Positions 1-8,379 are shown, counted from the first letter of the stretch. The stretch: 64,000 bases of DNA from Anaerolineae bacterium (GCA_016926255.1 JAFGOY010000033.1:62001-126000), one strand, 5' to 3'. The notes: generated by a model not told the origin, from the letters alone. Numbers and translations: made by a program.

Positions 1-45
1 TTCTGCCTCGTCGCCACCGATTCGAGTCGCTGTCGAACAAAGAAT

Positions 46-76
46 CCGGCGGTAGGGGCTGGGCTTGTCCCTGCCC
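46..76. repeat. Dispersed repeat, family D copy 1
   Basis: A GC-rich imperfect inverted repeat of the form GTAGGGGC-GGGCTTGTCCC-GCCC. A nearly identical copy lies at 41681-41709, and more diverged relatives are at 40199-40229 and 46711-46738. It occupies the upstream flank of the DUF1385 gene. The first 45 bases may hold the end of an upstream gene, but no frame is convincing. Confidence 0.6.
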
Positions 77-176
77 ACTTTAAAGTATCTGTAGAAAGGG
101 CTGTGCATTAAGCGCCAGTTTGCACCCCTCCCCACCAGTCGATACAATCCGCCTAAACAAGCGAGGTGCTCAATCG

Positions 177-1073
177 ATGTCAAAACCCAGGTTTAACTAT
201 GGCGGTCAGGCGGTTCTCGAAGGTGTCATGATGCGTGGAAGCAAGCACGTAGCCGTTGCCGTCCGCAATCCCGATGGTGAGATCGTCGTCAAGGAAGAGG
301 AGATCAAATCCTCTCTCTATAATGGCTTCTGGAGCCGCGTTCCCTTTGTTCGTGGCCTGGGCCTGCTCTGGGATTCGCTTGGCCTCGGTATGCGTGCCCT
401 GACCTTCTCCGCCGATGTCGCTGTAGGTGATGAAGCTGAGTTCAGCGGCCCGGTCGCCTGGGGAACGATTGCCTTTTCGCTGGTATTTGGGATCGGGTTG
501 TTCTTCTTACTCCCGGCAGGAATCGCCGACGGCATCCACAAGCTGACCGGCCTGGAATCGCCCTTGATGGGCAATATCATCGAAGGCGTGATCCGCCTCT
601 TCCTTATCGTCGGTTATATCTGGGCGATTGGTAAACTTGAGGATATCCAGCGTGTTTTTGCTTATCACGGTGCCGAGCACAAAACGATCAACGCCTACGA
701 GAGTGGCGCCTCGCTGACCCCCGATCAGGTGGCGGCGTATCCCCGCGAACACGCCCGCTGCGGCACCGGCTTTCTCCTGGTTGTCGTCGTGATCTCCATT
801 CTTATTTTTGCCCTGGTAGGCCGACCGTCTCTGCTCGTTCGCCTTGGAACCCGGATCATTCTTATTCCGGTCATCGCTGGGATTGCCTACGAATATATCA
901 AGCTGATGTCGAATCATCTCGACAAACCCATCGTTCGTGCGCTGGTTGCCCCGCAACTCTGGCTTCAGCAGTTGACCACCCGTGAGCCGAGCGCCGACAT
1001 GCTCGAAGTCAGCATCGCCGCTTTGAACAGTGTCCTGCAATCCGAACAGCTTCCCGCGCCCGGCACCGATTAG
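177..1073 (+). CDS. DUF1385 family membrane protein
   Basis: A predicted integral membrane protein of the DUF1385 (YqhQ-like) family, about 298 residues; the function of the family is not established. The N-terminal block NYGGQAVLEGVMMRG and the central FAYHGAEHKTINAYE block are the family hallmarks, and hydrophobic segments flank the second block. The ATG at 177 is preferred because GAGGTG lies eight bases upstream. The longer frame from 120 begins inside low-quality upstream sequence. The stop codon lies inside the terminator hairpin at 1060-1093. In many bacteria this family is encoded near rpmE or prfA, but neither is visible here. Confidence 0.9.
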   Translation: MSKPRFNYGGQAVLEGVMMRGSKHVAVAVRNPDGEIVVKEEEIKSSLYNGFWSRVPFVRGLGLLWDSLGLGMRALTFSADVAVGDEAEFSGPVAWGTIAFSLVFGIGLFFLLPAGIADGIHKLTGLESPLMGNIIEGVIRLFLIVGYIWAIGKLEDIQRVFAYHGAEHKTINAYESGASLTPDQVAAYPREHARCGTGFLLVVVVISILIFALVGRPSLLVRLGTRIILIPVIAGIAYEYIKLMSNHLDKPIVRALVAPQLWLQQLTTREPSADMLEVSIAALNSVLQSEQLPAPGTD

Positions 1074-1093
1074 GTTATTGGTGCCGGTTTTTT
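1060..1093 (+). terminator. Intrinsic terminator of the DUF1385 gene
   Basis: The stem CCGGCACC/GGTGCCGG (1060-1067 with 1080-1087) is followed by six T residues at 1088-1093. The hairpin includes the stop codon of the DUF1385 gene, so transcription probably ends directly at the gene end. Confidence 0.8.
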
Positions 1094-1125
1094 GTCCCGG
1101 CTCTGTTCCTGGGTAGGAGGAACTG

Positions 1126-1587
1126 GTGAGTTCCCTTAAGTATCGCTATAGCCTCATCTTTCTGGTTGGCCTTATCGCCTTTCTGGGTTCCTTTGCCCTG
1201 TCTGCCATGTTGATGGCTTCGCCGTTTGCGGTCGATCTGGTAAGTTCGGCGGTTCGCGCCTTTGGCATTGGTTTGTGTGCTGTTGGGCTGACCCTGTGGA
1301 TCGTGGCCCGCCGCCGCGCTGCCGGTAAAACCGGCGGGGCGAACTTCCTTACCTACCTGTCATTCCTGGGTGCCGTTCTCCTGATCGTTGGGGTGGTATA
1401 TCCTCTCAGTGATCTGGGGGGGCTGGCTGGCCTTGTCGGGGTCGTACTCGCGATATTGGCATTCGTCGTCGCGCTGTTTCTGCTGATCTTCGTCCCCGGC
1501 GCTCGAAAAACTCCCTCGTCCCGCTGGCCGGAGGGAGCCGAACCCATGCTGACCCGCTTTGCCCGGTCAGATGAAAAACCTGATTGA
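1126..1587 (+). CDS. Small four-helix membrane protein, unknown function
   Basis: A 153-residue protein with four clear hydrophobic segments (roughly residues 8-30, 38-58, 74-93 and 97-123) and a short polar C-terminal tail. No family was recognised. The GTG start at 1126 is supported by a strong AGGAGG ribosome-binding site seven bases upstream. It lies downstream of a terminator and is followed by its own terminator at 1637-1668, so it appears to be transcribed alone or by read-through. Confidence 0.75.
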   Translation: MSSLKYRYSLIFLVGLIAFLGSFALSAMLMASPFAVDLVSSAVRAFGIGLCAVGLTLWIVARRRAAGKTGGANFLTYLSFLGAVLLIVGVVYPLSDLGGLAGLVGVVLAILAFVVALFLLIFVPGARKTPSSRWPEGAEPMLTRFARSDEKPD

Positions 1588-1636
1588 TGAATTGAGTGGA
1601 GTAAGAGCGGTTTGAAGTGTTGATCGCCTGATCATC

Positions 1637-1668
1637 GCCGCCGTCAACTATAAACGGCGGCTTAATTT
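1637..1668 (+). terminator. Intrinsic terminator after the 1126-1587 gene
   Basis: A perfect 8-bp stem GCCGCCGT/ACGGCGGC with a nine-base loop, followed by a short T-rich stretch (TTAATTTT). It separates the small membrane protein gene from the phosphoesterase gene. Confidence 0.7.
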
Positions 1669-1684
1669 TGTATCAAGGAAGACA

Positions 1685-2668
1685 ATGGACCGATTTGTAG
1701 ACTTGACGTCTGGGAAAGCGTTTGTGGTCACGGATTTGCACGGGGAATGGGAACCCTATCAGAGAATCTGTGATCGTTTTCTTGAACTGTACCATCAGGG
1801 TGAAGCGGATTATCTGATCTTCCTGGGTGATCTCATCCATCGCTACGATGCGGATCAGAAAGATTACTCTGTCCAGATTCTGCTCGATATCATGCGTTTG
1901 CAGGCGGAACTGGGGCATGATCGGGTGCTGGCACTGTTAGGGAATCACGAATTGCCTCATATCTACGGGGTCCCTCTCTCGAAAGGTGAACTGGCCTTTA
2001 CCCCCCGTTTTGAACATGCTCTCGGCAGCTATCGTGAAGCCATTGTCGACTTTTTGAAATCGCTTCCGTTCATGGTCAGAACCACTGCTGGAGTCATGCT
2101 GATCCACGCCGGGGCTTCAGCGAGAACAGCGGTTGCTTCCGCCGCCGATCTGGTGAAGACTTTTTCGCATGACGATTTTATTGCCGAGGTTGATAAACTG
2201 ATCGCCCGAGATGACATCGGCAGGCTGTTGCAGTCCACCTTTAACATGTCGCAGGAGGAATACCTGCGTCAATCCTGGTATTATCTTGCTGTTCAGAACC
2301 CCGACGATCCCCGCTATCTGGATATGCTGCGCGGGATTATTGCCTCGAACCTGGAACCGGAGTGGCCGATCCTGTGGGAGTTCTTCTTCTCCCAGTGCGA
2401 GGGTGCCGTTCCCGGTCGGTTGATGTACGGAAAGATACTCGAACGTTTCCTTGAAGTCTATTCAGCTCCCGAAGTACCCCAGCAGGTGCTTGTATCCGGT
2501 CATATCGTCGTCAAGGGGGGCTACGAAATTGTCACCGATCAACAACTCCGTCTGGCAAGCTGGGCGCATGCCCGGCCCCATGAAGCCGGTTCCTATCTGC
2601 TCTTTGACGTCGCCGAACCGGTGCAGTCCGCCTCAGATTTGAAACCGCATGTCCACCGGCTGTTTTAG
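1685..2668 (+). CDS. Calcineurin-like metallophosphoesterase
   Basis: A predicted cytoplasmic metallophosphoesterase of 327 residues with a dinuclear metal site. The diagnostic motifs are present in order: DLHG near residue 17, FLGDLIHRYD near 46-55, LGNHE at 85-89 and IHAGAS near 137. The ATG at 1685 has AAGGAAG just upstream. The last codons converge with the minus-strand M23 gene four bases away. The motif layout resembles protein Ser/Thr phosphatases (PPP) or Ap4A hydrolases, but the substrate cannot be deduced. Confidence 0.85.
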   Translation: MDRFVDLTSGKAFVVTDLHGEWEPYQRICDRFLELYHQGEADYLIFLGDLIHRYDADQKDYSVQILLDIMRLQAELGHDRVLALLGNHELPHIYGVPLSKGELAFTPRFEHALGSYREAIVDFLKSLPFMVRTTAGVMLIHAGASARTAVASAADLVKTFSHDDFIAEVDKLIARDDIGRLLQSTFNMSQEEYLRQSWYYLAVQNPDDPRYLDMLRGIIASNLEPEWPILWEFFFSQCEGAVPGRLMYGKILERFLEVYSAPEVPQQVLVSGHIVVKGGYEIVTDQQLRLASWAHARPHEAGSYLLFDVAEPVQSASDLKPHVHRLF

Positions 2669-2672
2669 TAGA

Positions 2673-4271
2673 TTATTTGAACGCTTCCGGCCCGAATGTA
2701 TTGAACGCCTCCCGGCAGGTGCAGGCTTCCCGGTATTCCTGGTTGAGCATCATCGATCCGTCGTACTCGTTGTTGAAGGTGTATGCCTGCCACCCGTCGA
2801 AGACCAGCGGCGGCGCGGTGATCGTCAGCGGGCAGCTTGTGCAGTCGGCTGGAATCCACTCTCCGTTGTAGCGCCGGGCGATGTGTAGGTGTGTCGCATA
2901 GCTGACTCCGCCCTCGCACTCCGGGTGCCCGACCGGGTCGCCCTGTTTGACGACGTCGCCTTCTTTGACCGGTCGGTCGACGCTCGTCAGGTGCAGGTAG
3001 AATACCGTCCAGCCCGTCCCCTCAAAGCCGTCACCATCCAGGTCGAGGATCACGATCCCGTATTCGCTGCGTGCGATCACCCCATCGGCCACTGCCCTTG
3101 CCCACATCGGTGAGATCGTGCAGCCCAGGTCGACCGTATCTGTCGGTACGAAGTCCAGCGCCGCCCATCCGCTGCTCGATCCCCAGCCGCCGTGTGGCCC
3201 ACCCGTGAAATACCACGTCTCGTTCTCGGTATCCCAGGGCATACTCATCTCCGGCTGTGTGAGATCGTTGGGGATCAGTGGTTCGACCGCATACTGGAAT
3301 GGATCGCCGAATAGATTGTTGTAGGTCACGAAGAATCCGTTGTGATCGCTGGCGACCTGCCAGTCGTAGTTTGTCCGCGTTTGCGCCAGCAGCACCTGAA
3401 CCCCGGCGGTTCCCGCGTTGATCGTCGGATCAAGGCCCACCCGCATCCCGTCGGCCAGCAGTGTTGCCGACAGTCCACGTTCGCGCCAACCGTAATACCC
3501 GACTGCGAGCACCTTCCCTGCCCAGTCCAGTTGTTTGTACAGGCCGTAAACCTGACCAGGCAGCTCAAGATAGCCCATTGGGTAGGAGATCGCCTCATCG
3601 CTCAACGTGGGCTGGCTCAACCACTGGCTTTCATATTCGAGCAGTGCCAGCAGCAGCCGGGGATTGATGCTCTGTTCCAGCGCCACCCGTTCGATGATCT
3701 CCGCGCCGCTCAACATCATACCGTTGAACTCTTCCTGGTAGCTTGCCAGAAAAGAATTCGGGCGCAGCGCGACGAACTCCTCGGTGCTGAAGTCTTTCAG
3801 TGCTGGCCCGTAGACCAGTTCGCTGTCGGGGAGGATTTTGAAATCGGGGCCGATAGTCTCAATTGCCGTTGGAATGATCAGCGACTGTCCCACCGACAGG
3901 ATGTTCTCGTTGGACAATCCGTTTGTTACCACGATTGCCTCGATGCTGACCCCGTATCTGATCCCGATCTGTGCCAGCGTATCCCCCGTCTGCACGATAT
4001 GTACCTGATTTTCGGTCGGGTCGATCACTGCTGTCCGTGTTGGATCGGGTGTTGGAATATATGTTGGGGTAGGGAGGTTGATCTCCACTGCGACCTCAGG
4101 GGCCGAGGCCGGTTCACCTTCTGATACTTCCGCTGTCGGGCTGTCCGGCTGGTAGATATATCCCGACGGGGTTGCTGTCACCAGGATGATATAGCTGGCG
4201 TTTCGCGAGCAGCCGGACAATATCGTCACGATCAGGAGTGCCAATAGGGTATTGCGTAATTGGGAGGTCAT
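2673..4271 (-). CDS. LysM / M23-type cell-wall lipoprotein
   Basis: A 532-residue exported lipoprotein. It has a signal peptide with lipobox LSGC (Cys21), a Thr/Pro-rich linker, a LysM peptidoglycan-binding domain at about 90-135, a helical region at 185-300, and a C-terminal M23-peptidase-like beta domain at about 350-475. The helical region contains INPRLLLALLEYES, which resembles the Glu-Ser motif of lytic transglycosylases. In the M23 domain the HLH pair (461-463) and the YLHL histidine are kept. The usual first ligand in HxxxD reads W-A-A-L-D, with His360 nearby in GGPHGGWG, so zinc binding may be altered. It is the second gene of a minus-strand pair, eight bases after the esterase. Its role is probably wall remodelling. 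Confidence 0.85.
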   Translation of the reverse strand: MTSQLRNTLLALLIVTILSGCSRNASYIILVTATPSGYIYQPDSPTAEVSEGEPASAPEVAVEINLPTPTYIPTPDPTRTAVIDPTENQVHIVQTGDTLAQIGIRYGVSIEAIVVTNGLSNENILSVGQSLIIPTAIETIGPDFKILPDSELVYGPALKDFSTEEFVALRPNSFLASYQEEFNGMMLSGAEIIERVALEQSINPRLLLALLEYESQWLSQPTLSDEAISYPMGYLELPGQVYGLYKQLDWAGKVLAVGYYGWRERGLSATLLADGMRVGLDPTINAGTAGVQVLLAQTRTNYDWQVASDHNGFFVTYNNLFGDPFQYAVEPLIPNDLTQPEMSMPWDTENETWYFTGGPHGGWGSSSGWAALDFVPTDTVDLGCTISPMWARAVADGVIARSEYGIVILDLDGDGFEGTGWTVFYLHLTSVDRPVKEGDVVKQGDPVGHPECEGGVSYATHLHIARRYNGEWIPADCTSCPLTITAPPLVFDGWQAYTFNNEYDGSMMLNQEYREACTCREAFNTFGPEAFK

Positions 4272-4279
4272 TATTCAGT

Positions 4280-5296
4280 CTAATTCCACAGAGCCTGCGT
4301 GATGATCGGCAGCGAAGTGTCGTAGCGCCAGTTGATATTCCGGTGTCCGCCATCATGTTCGAAATAGGTATGGTCGACCCCGTGCTGGTCGAGTATCTGG
4401 TGCAGACGCCGTGCGCCCAGGAACAGATTATACTCATCGCGGATGCCGCAGTCGAAGTAAACAGCCTTCATCGACCGCAGCGCATCCAGGTGATCTTCCA
4501 CAATCCTGATCGGGTCTTTTTCCTGCCACTGTTTCCACACATCCTCTTTGATCATTCCTGTGTACAGGTCGAACGGCAGATCGAAACCGTGCGGGCTGTC
4601 CGGGTTTGGCGAGTAGCAGGCGCTCATCGCCGAAATGTCGAGCGTATTGAACCAGTCCCGGCTTTTCTCCTGCGGTCGATCTATCTCTTTCAGGCTGGCG
4701 AGAAACGCGCTTACCCCGCCTGACCGTTCCAACTCCCTGACTGCGCTGCTGAAGTCCATCCAGTAGCCCTGTTCGAAGAACATATCACCGCTGTGGCTCA
4801 CTGCCGCTCCAAAAATATCGGGGTGCTTCATCGCCAGCATCAGCGCGCCGTACCCGCCGCTGCTGTGTCCCATCACCCCTCGCTGATCGCGTTGGCTGGT
4901 CGTGCGAAACGTATTGTCGACCAGCGGGATCAGTTCCGTGAGGATGTAGTCTTTGTAGTTCCCCACCGCTGGTGAGTTGACGTACTGGCTTCCGCCGAAA
5001 CTTGTGAAGCAGTCGGGAAAGGCGAGAATAGCCGGGCGTGCTTTCCCTTCGCTGACCAGTCGATCCATCCGCTGGACGATGTTCTCGTCCCAGGCTTGCA
5101 GGTTGAAGAGCCGTTCGCCCCAGCTTCCATATGGGGCCAGCACCCATATGACCGGGTACCGCTGTTCGGCCTGATCATCATAGCCCGGCGGCAGGTAGAT
5201 CGGCAGCGTCCGCTGATGTGGATCGCCCGGTGCGTTGTTTTTGAGCACTTCTGATTGGTATTCCAGCGATACGATACTGCCGAGCAAAGCAACCAT
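4280..5296 (-). CDS. Putative esterase (alpha/beta hydrolase, esterase D-like)
   Basis: A 338-residue alpha/beta hydrolase of the PF00756 putative esterase family, with the nucleophile elbow GHSSGGYGA and the family-typical segment YLPPGYDDQ followed by YPVIWVLAPYGSW. The C-terminal HDGGHRNINW segment probably supplies the catalytic His. The ATG at 5296 is chosen because AAAGGTG precedes it at about ten bases; a longer frame to 5362 is possible but runs into a hairpin region. No signal peptide is evident. It is followed eight bases later by the M23 lipoprotein gene, suggesting co-transcription. The substrate is unknown. Confidence 0.85.
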   Translation of the reverse strand: MVALLGSIVSLEYQSEVLKNNAPGDPHQRTLPIYLPPGYDDQAEQRYPVIWVLAPYGSWGERLFNLQAWDENIVQRMDRLVSEGKARPAILAFPDCFTSFGGSQYVNSPAVGNYKDYILTELIPLVDNTFRTTSQRDQRGVMGHSSGGYGALMLAMKHPDIFGAAVSHSGDMFFEQGYWMDFSSAVRELERSGGVSAFLASLKEIDRPQEKSRDWFNTLDISAMSACYSPNPDSPHGFDLPFDLYTGMIKEDVWKQWQEKDPIRIVEDHLDALRSMKAVYFDCGIRDEYNLFLGARRLHQILDQHGVDHTYFEHDGGHRNINWRYDTSLPIITQALWN

Positions 5297-5360
5297 TGAC
5301 AACCGGCACCTTTCACGGATAAAACTCTCAGGCATTGTAGCCTGCAAGTCCGGCCCCGAC

Positions 5361-5405
5361 AACCGTTAATATGCCCTTCGTAGGGCAGGAATAGAAAAAA
5401 CGGTT
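5361..5405. other. Nested inverted repeat upstream of ruvA
   Basis: The outer arms AACCGTT (5361-5367) and AACGGTT (5399-5405) enclose a small GCCC/GGGC hairpin (5373-5386). It lies between the divergent esterase and ruvA genes, about 30 bases before the ruvA start, and could be a regulatory structure or operator. No function is shown. Confidence 0.35.
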
Positions 5406-5434
5406 ATCATAAGGAAAACATGCGGGGAGAAACG

Positions 5435-6016
5435 ATGATCGCGTCAATCTCAGGTTCGCTCCAAAAAGTCGAAGAAAACGCAGTGGTGATCAATGTCAAC
5501 GGGATCGGTTTGCGGGTTTTTGTCCCGATCAGTGTGATCAACTCGGTTGGATCGGTTGGTCATCATGTTGATCTCCACACCAGCCTGATCGTCCGGGAGG
5601 ATAGTTTCACCCTGTATGGCTTTCTCACCGAGGAAGAGAAGCGGATTTTTGAGTTGCTGAAAGGTGTCTCCGGCATCGGCCCGCGTCTGGGGCTGGCTGT
5701 CCTCAACACCCTCTCGCCTGATTTGCTGGCCGGGGCCATTCAACGCGACGAACCCGATGTGATCGCCAGTGTGCCCGGAGTCGGGAAGAAGACCGCTCAA
5801 AAAATCGTGTTGGAGTTGAAGGGCAAGCTCCTTCCCGTCGATCTCCCCCCTGGTCTGGCTGCGATTTCCTCCCTCGATACCGAGATTATCGAAGCCATGA
5901 CCACGATGGGTTTCAGCATTGTCGAGGCGCAGGCGGCTTTACAATCCATCCCCGCCGATGCCCCCGACGACATCGAGGAGCGTCTCCGTCTGGCCCTCGC
6001 CTATTTCTCGCAGTAG
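5435..6016 (+). CDS. ruvA: Holliday junction DNA helicase subunit RuvA
   Basis: RuvA binds Holliday junctions and loads the RuvB branch-migration motor. The 193-residue protein begins MIASISG, typical of the family. It has the OB-fold N-terminal domain, the ELLKGVSGIGPRLGLAVL and VPGVGKKTAQKIVLELK helix-hairpin-helix repeats, and a C-terminal UBA-like domain (TMGFSIVEAQAAL). The start at 5435 is preferred over 5420 because it matches the family N-terminus and has GGGGAG upstream. ruvB and ruvC are not adjacent. The next gene, ttuB-like, starts within a few tens of bases. Confidence 0.95.
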   Translation: MIASISGSLQKVEENAVVINVNGIGLRVFVPISVINSVGSVGHHVDLHTSLIVREDSFTLYGFLTEEEKRIFELLKGVSGIGPRLGLAVLNTLSPDLLAGAIQRDEPDVIASVPGVGKKTAQKIVLELKGKLLPVDLPPGLAAISSLDTEIIEAMTTMGFSIVEAQAALQSIPADAPDDIEERLRLALAYFSQ

Positions 6017-6043
6017 TTGATGTCACCGGATACACTATCGCCC

Positions 6044-6238
6044 ATGACTGCTAAACTGACCTTCCGCGATAAAGAATTCACCGTCAAGCATGGGATGACC
6101 ATCCGCGATGCGATCATCAAGTGTGATCTCTCGCCCGAAGCCGTTCTGCCCGTGATCAATGGCGAACTCGTCACCGACGATCGGTATCTCAAGCCGGATG
6201 ATGTCATCAAACTCGTCCCTGTGATTTCTGGCGGCTAA
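6044..6238 (+). CDS. ttuB: Ubiquitin-like sulfur carrier (TtuB/ThiS/MoaD family)
   Basis: A 64-residue beta-grasp protein ending in the diagnostic Gly-Gly (VISGG). In this family that C-terminus is adenylylated and thiocarboxylated to donate sulfur. It lies between ruvA and a TtuA-type tRNA thiolase, so a TtuB role in 2-thiolation of tRNA position 54 is inferred. Length and the start MTAKLTFRDKEF match TtuB-like proteins; in-frame TTG/ATG codons at 6017/6020 would add eight or nine residues. The nearest alternative is a ThiS or MoaD partner of another pathway, but no thiamin or molybdopterin gene is adjacent. Confidence 0.75.
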   Translation: MTAKLTFRDKEFTVKHGMTIRDAIIKCDLSPEAVLPVINGELVTDDRYLKPDDVIKLVPVISGG

Positions 6239-6272
6239 CCTCGAACGGTATGGTGAATAAAAAGCTTCGTCT

Positions 6273-7202
6273 ATGAAATGTCGCAAATGTGATGCAAAAG
6301 CCGTGATCAACATGCGCCAGCACAGGCTGGCGCTTTGCCGTGATCATTTTATCGAGTGGATTGTCGAGTCAACTGCCCGTTTCATCGAAAAATACGATAT
6401 GTTCACCCTCGATGACCGGGTGCTTGTCGCCGTCTCTGGCGGCAAGGACAGCCTTGCGCTCTGGGATGTCCTTTATAAGTTAGGCTATCACGCCGACGGC
6501 CTGTACATCAATCTTGGCATTGACGGCGGCTTCGGTTATTCCAAAACCTCTCTGCAAAAGATCGAGCAGTTTATGTCCACCCGCTCCGATCTTCACCTTG
6601 AAGTTGTCGACGTTCCCGCCGTCTATGGTGCACCAGTCAACGTCGCCGCCGAAGCAACGTCACATGGCGCTGGCAAGCCTTGCTCCATCTGCGGCCTGAC
6701 CAAGCGCCATATCATGAACCGTGTTGCCAGGGAAGGGGGCTACGATGTTGTCGCCACCGGTCACAATCTTGACGACGAAGCGGCGGTTCTTCTTGGCAAT
6801 ACCCTCCGCTGGCAGATCGGCTATCTGACCCGTCAGGGGCCTGTCCTTCCGGCTTCAGAGGATGGCCTTGTGCGCAAGGTCAAGCCCTTCTGTCGATTCT
6901 ACGAACGCGAGACGGCGGCCTATTCGCTCCTGTCCGGCATTGACTATGTCGAGGACGAGTGTCCCTATGCTGTTGGCGCGCGGACGATCTATCACAAAGA
7001 AATTCTCAACCAGATGGAGGAACACAGCCGGGGGGCCAAGCTCCAGTTTTACCTGACTTTTCTCCAGGCGAAAGAGCAGGGCATTTTCCAGGCCGCTGAT
7101 GACAGTGTCGAACTCACCCCCTGTTCGAAATGCGGCCAGCCGACCACCGCCGCCGGTTACTGTGCCTTCTGCCGTCTCTGGGATAAAGTTCGCGAGGACT
7201 GA
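6273..7202 (+). CDS. ttuA: tRNA 2-thiouridine synthetase, TtuA family
   Basis: A 309-residue adenine-nucleotide alpha hydrolase that probably installs 2-thio-ribothymidine at tRNA position 54. It has an N-terminal zinc knuckle (Cys3, Cys6, Cys22, His25), a PP-loop SGGKDS at 55-60, the cysteines Cys137/Cys140 (PCSICG) and Cys230 expected to hold a [4Fe-4S] cluster, the GHNLDDEA motif at 163-170, and a C-terminal zinc finger (Cys284, 287, 297, 300). Two terminal zinc fingers with three cluster cysteines is the TtuA layout rather than TtcA or TilS. The upstream Gly-Gly carrier gene supports this. Confidence 0.85.
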   Translation: MKCRKCDAKAVINMRQHRLALCRDHFIEWIVESTARFIEKYDMFTLDDRVLVAVSGGKDSLALWDVLYKLGYHADGLYINLGIDGGFGYSKTSLQKIEQFMSTRSDLHLEVVDVPAVYGAPVNVAAEATSHGAGKPCSICGLTKRHIMNRVAREGGYDVVATGHNLDDEAAVLLGNTLRWQIGYLTRQGPVLPASEDGLVRKVKPFCRFYERETAAYSLLSGIDYVEDECPYAVGARTIYHKEILNQMEEHSRGAKLQFYLTFLQAKEQGIFQAADDSVELTPCSKCGQPTTAAGYCAFCRLWDKVRED

Positions 7203-7225
7203 TAATACTCCCGATGTACGGGTGA

Positions 7226-7266
7226 CCGCCGGTCAACACAGATCATAGCCGGCGGCTTTTGCTTTT
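7226..7266 (+). terminator. Intrinsic terminator after ttuA
   Basis: The stem CCGCCGG/CCGGCGG (7226-7232 with 7249-7255) is followed by CTTTTGCTTTTT. It ends the ruvA-ttuB-ttuA transcription unit. Confidence 0.75.
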
Positions 7267-7268
7267 TA

Positions 7269-7390
7269 ACAAATTGATGAGGTAATCGAATGTCGTGCAA
7301 AATACCACACAGTTCTGTTCCCTCCACCTTGAGGGGAGGGACAGGGAGGGGGTGAAAACGTCGGCTTCTATTGCCACACTTTCAATAACC
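7269..7390. repeat. Dispersed repeat, family A copy 1
   Basis: A GC-rich repeat with the core CCCTCCACCTTGAGGGGAGG. The similarity extends beyond the core, with about 120 bases resembling the copy at 41761-41880. It lies immediately beyond the stop codon of the minus-strand EamA gene. Confidence 0.65.
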
Positions 7391-7396
7391 CCGGGA

Positions 7397-8266
7397 TTAC
7401 CTCCCCAGCCGGTTGACAATCACCACGCCCGCAATCGCCAGCCCACCCCCGACCAGCGACAGCGGGTCCGGCACCTCTTTGATCCACACCCACGCGATCA
7501 GGATCGCCAGCACCGGGTTCACGTAAAGAAAGCTCGTCACGACCGAAGCCGGTATCCGTGACAGCGCAATCGTCCACGTCAGGTAGGCTATCGCCGCCGG
7601 GAATATCCCCAGGTATACAATCGCCAGCGTCGCATTGATCGGTGCTGTGCTGATCGCCTGCGGCAGTCCGGGCAGGAATACCAGCATGAACAGCGTCCCC
7701 GCCCAGAGCGTGTAGCACGTCATTTGCATCGCGCTGTACCGTTCGAAGAGCGGTTTCTGCCCGACGAAGTAGATGCTGGTCGCAATCGCCGCGATCAGTA
7801 TCAGCCCTGCGCCCGGATCGAATTGAAAGCCCTCGCCCTCGCCGAGTGCGATCAATGCCACGCCCGAAAAGCTGACCGCAATCCCAACCCAGCCCCATAC
7901 CTTGAGCCGCTCTTTGAGAAAAATCGTTGCAATCAGCGCCGTGATCGCCGGTACTGCCCCGATCAACAGGCTCGCGGCTCCCGCCGTCACGCTGACCTCG
8001 CCGTAGTTCAACGCCACGTGATAGACTGTGATCCCCAGGAATCCGAGCAGCGCTATCTGGGGCACGTCTTTCCATTCTGGCAAACCCAGCCGGGTGATCG
8101 TCGCGTAGATGATCAACACTGCCGATGCGACCAGGAACCGGAGCAGTGCGACGTGCCCCGGCGAATAGGCGGCTAATCCCGCACGAATCCCCGCAAACGC
8201 CGACGACCACAGCAGCATCGTTATGATCAGTGCCAGGTAGGTGCGCCCCGTTGATTGTTTCTCCAT
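7397..8266 (-). CDS. EamA/DMT-family transporter
   Basis: A 289-residue drug/metabolite-transporter-superfamily protein with ten predicted membrane helices arranged as two EamA repeats. Repeat 1 covers about residues 10-140 and includes MLLWSSAFAGIRAGL; repeat 2 covers about 150-285 and includes ASVVTSFLYVNPVLAI. The ATG at 8266 has AAGGAT upstream. The substrate is unknown; relatives export amino acids or metabolites. It stands alone on the minus strand and its 3' end abuts a family A repeat. Confidence 0.9.
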   Translation of the reverse strand: MEKQSTGRTYLALIITMLLWSSAFAGIRAGLAAYSPGHVALLRFLVASAVLIIYATITRLGLPEWKDVPQIALLGFLGITVYHVALNYGEVSVTAGAASLLIGAVPAITALIATIFLKERLKVWGWVGIAVSFSGVALIALGEGEGFQFDPGAGLILIAAIATSIYFVGQKPLFERYSAMQMTCYTLWAGTLFMLVFLPGLPQAISTAPINATLAIVYLGIFPAAIAYLTWTIALSRIPASVVTSFLYVNPVLAILIAWVWIKEVPDPLSLVGGGLAIAGVVIVNRLGR

Positions 8267-8379
8267 GAAGATGAATCCTTATGTTTTGCTGCCTGCTTGG
8301 TGATAAGCTGGTAGAATACAGGAAGCGCGAATTATAACCGCTTCATTCCGATCTGTGAAGGCCCAGGGAGAGATGATGT

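Noticed and set aside
507-1040. A 177-residue minus-strand frame inside the DUF1385 gene
   Set aside because: The sense gene has family motifs; the antisense frame has none.
3342-4124. A 260-residue plus-strand frame opposite the M23 lipoprotein gene
   Set aside because: The opposite strand carries a lipobox, LysM and M23 domain; this frame has no recognisable sequence.
7269-7390. CRISPR-like interpretation of the repeats
   Set aside because: The copies are dispersed singly over tens of kilobases, differ in sequence and are not separated by regular spacers; no cas genes are seen.
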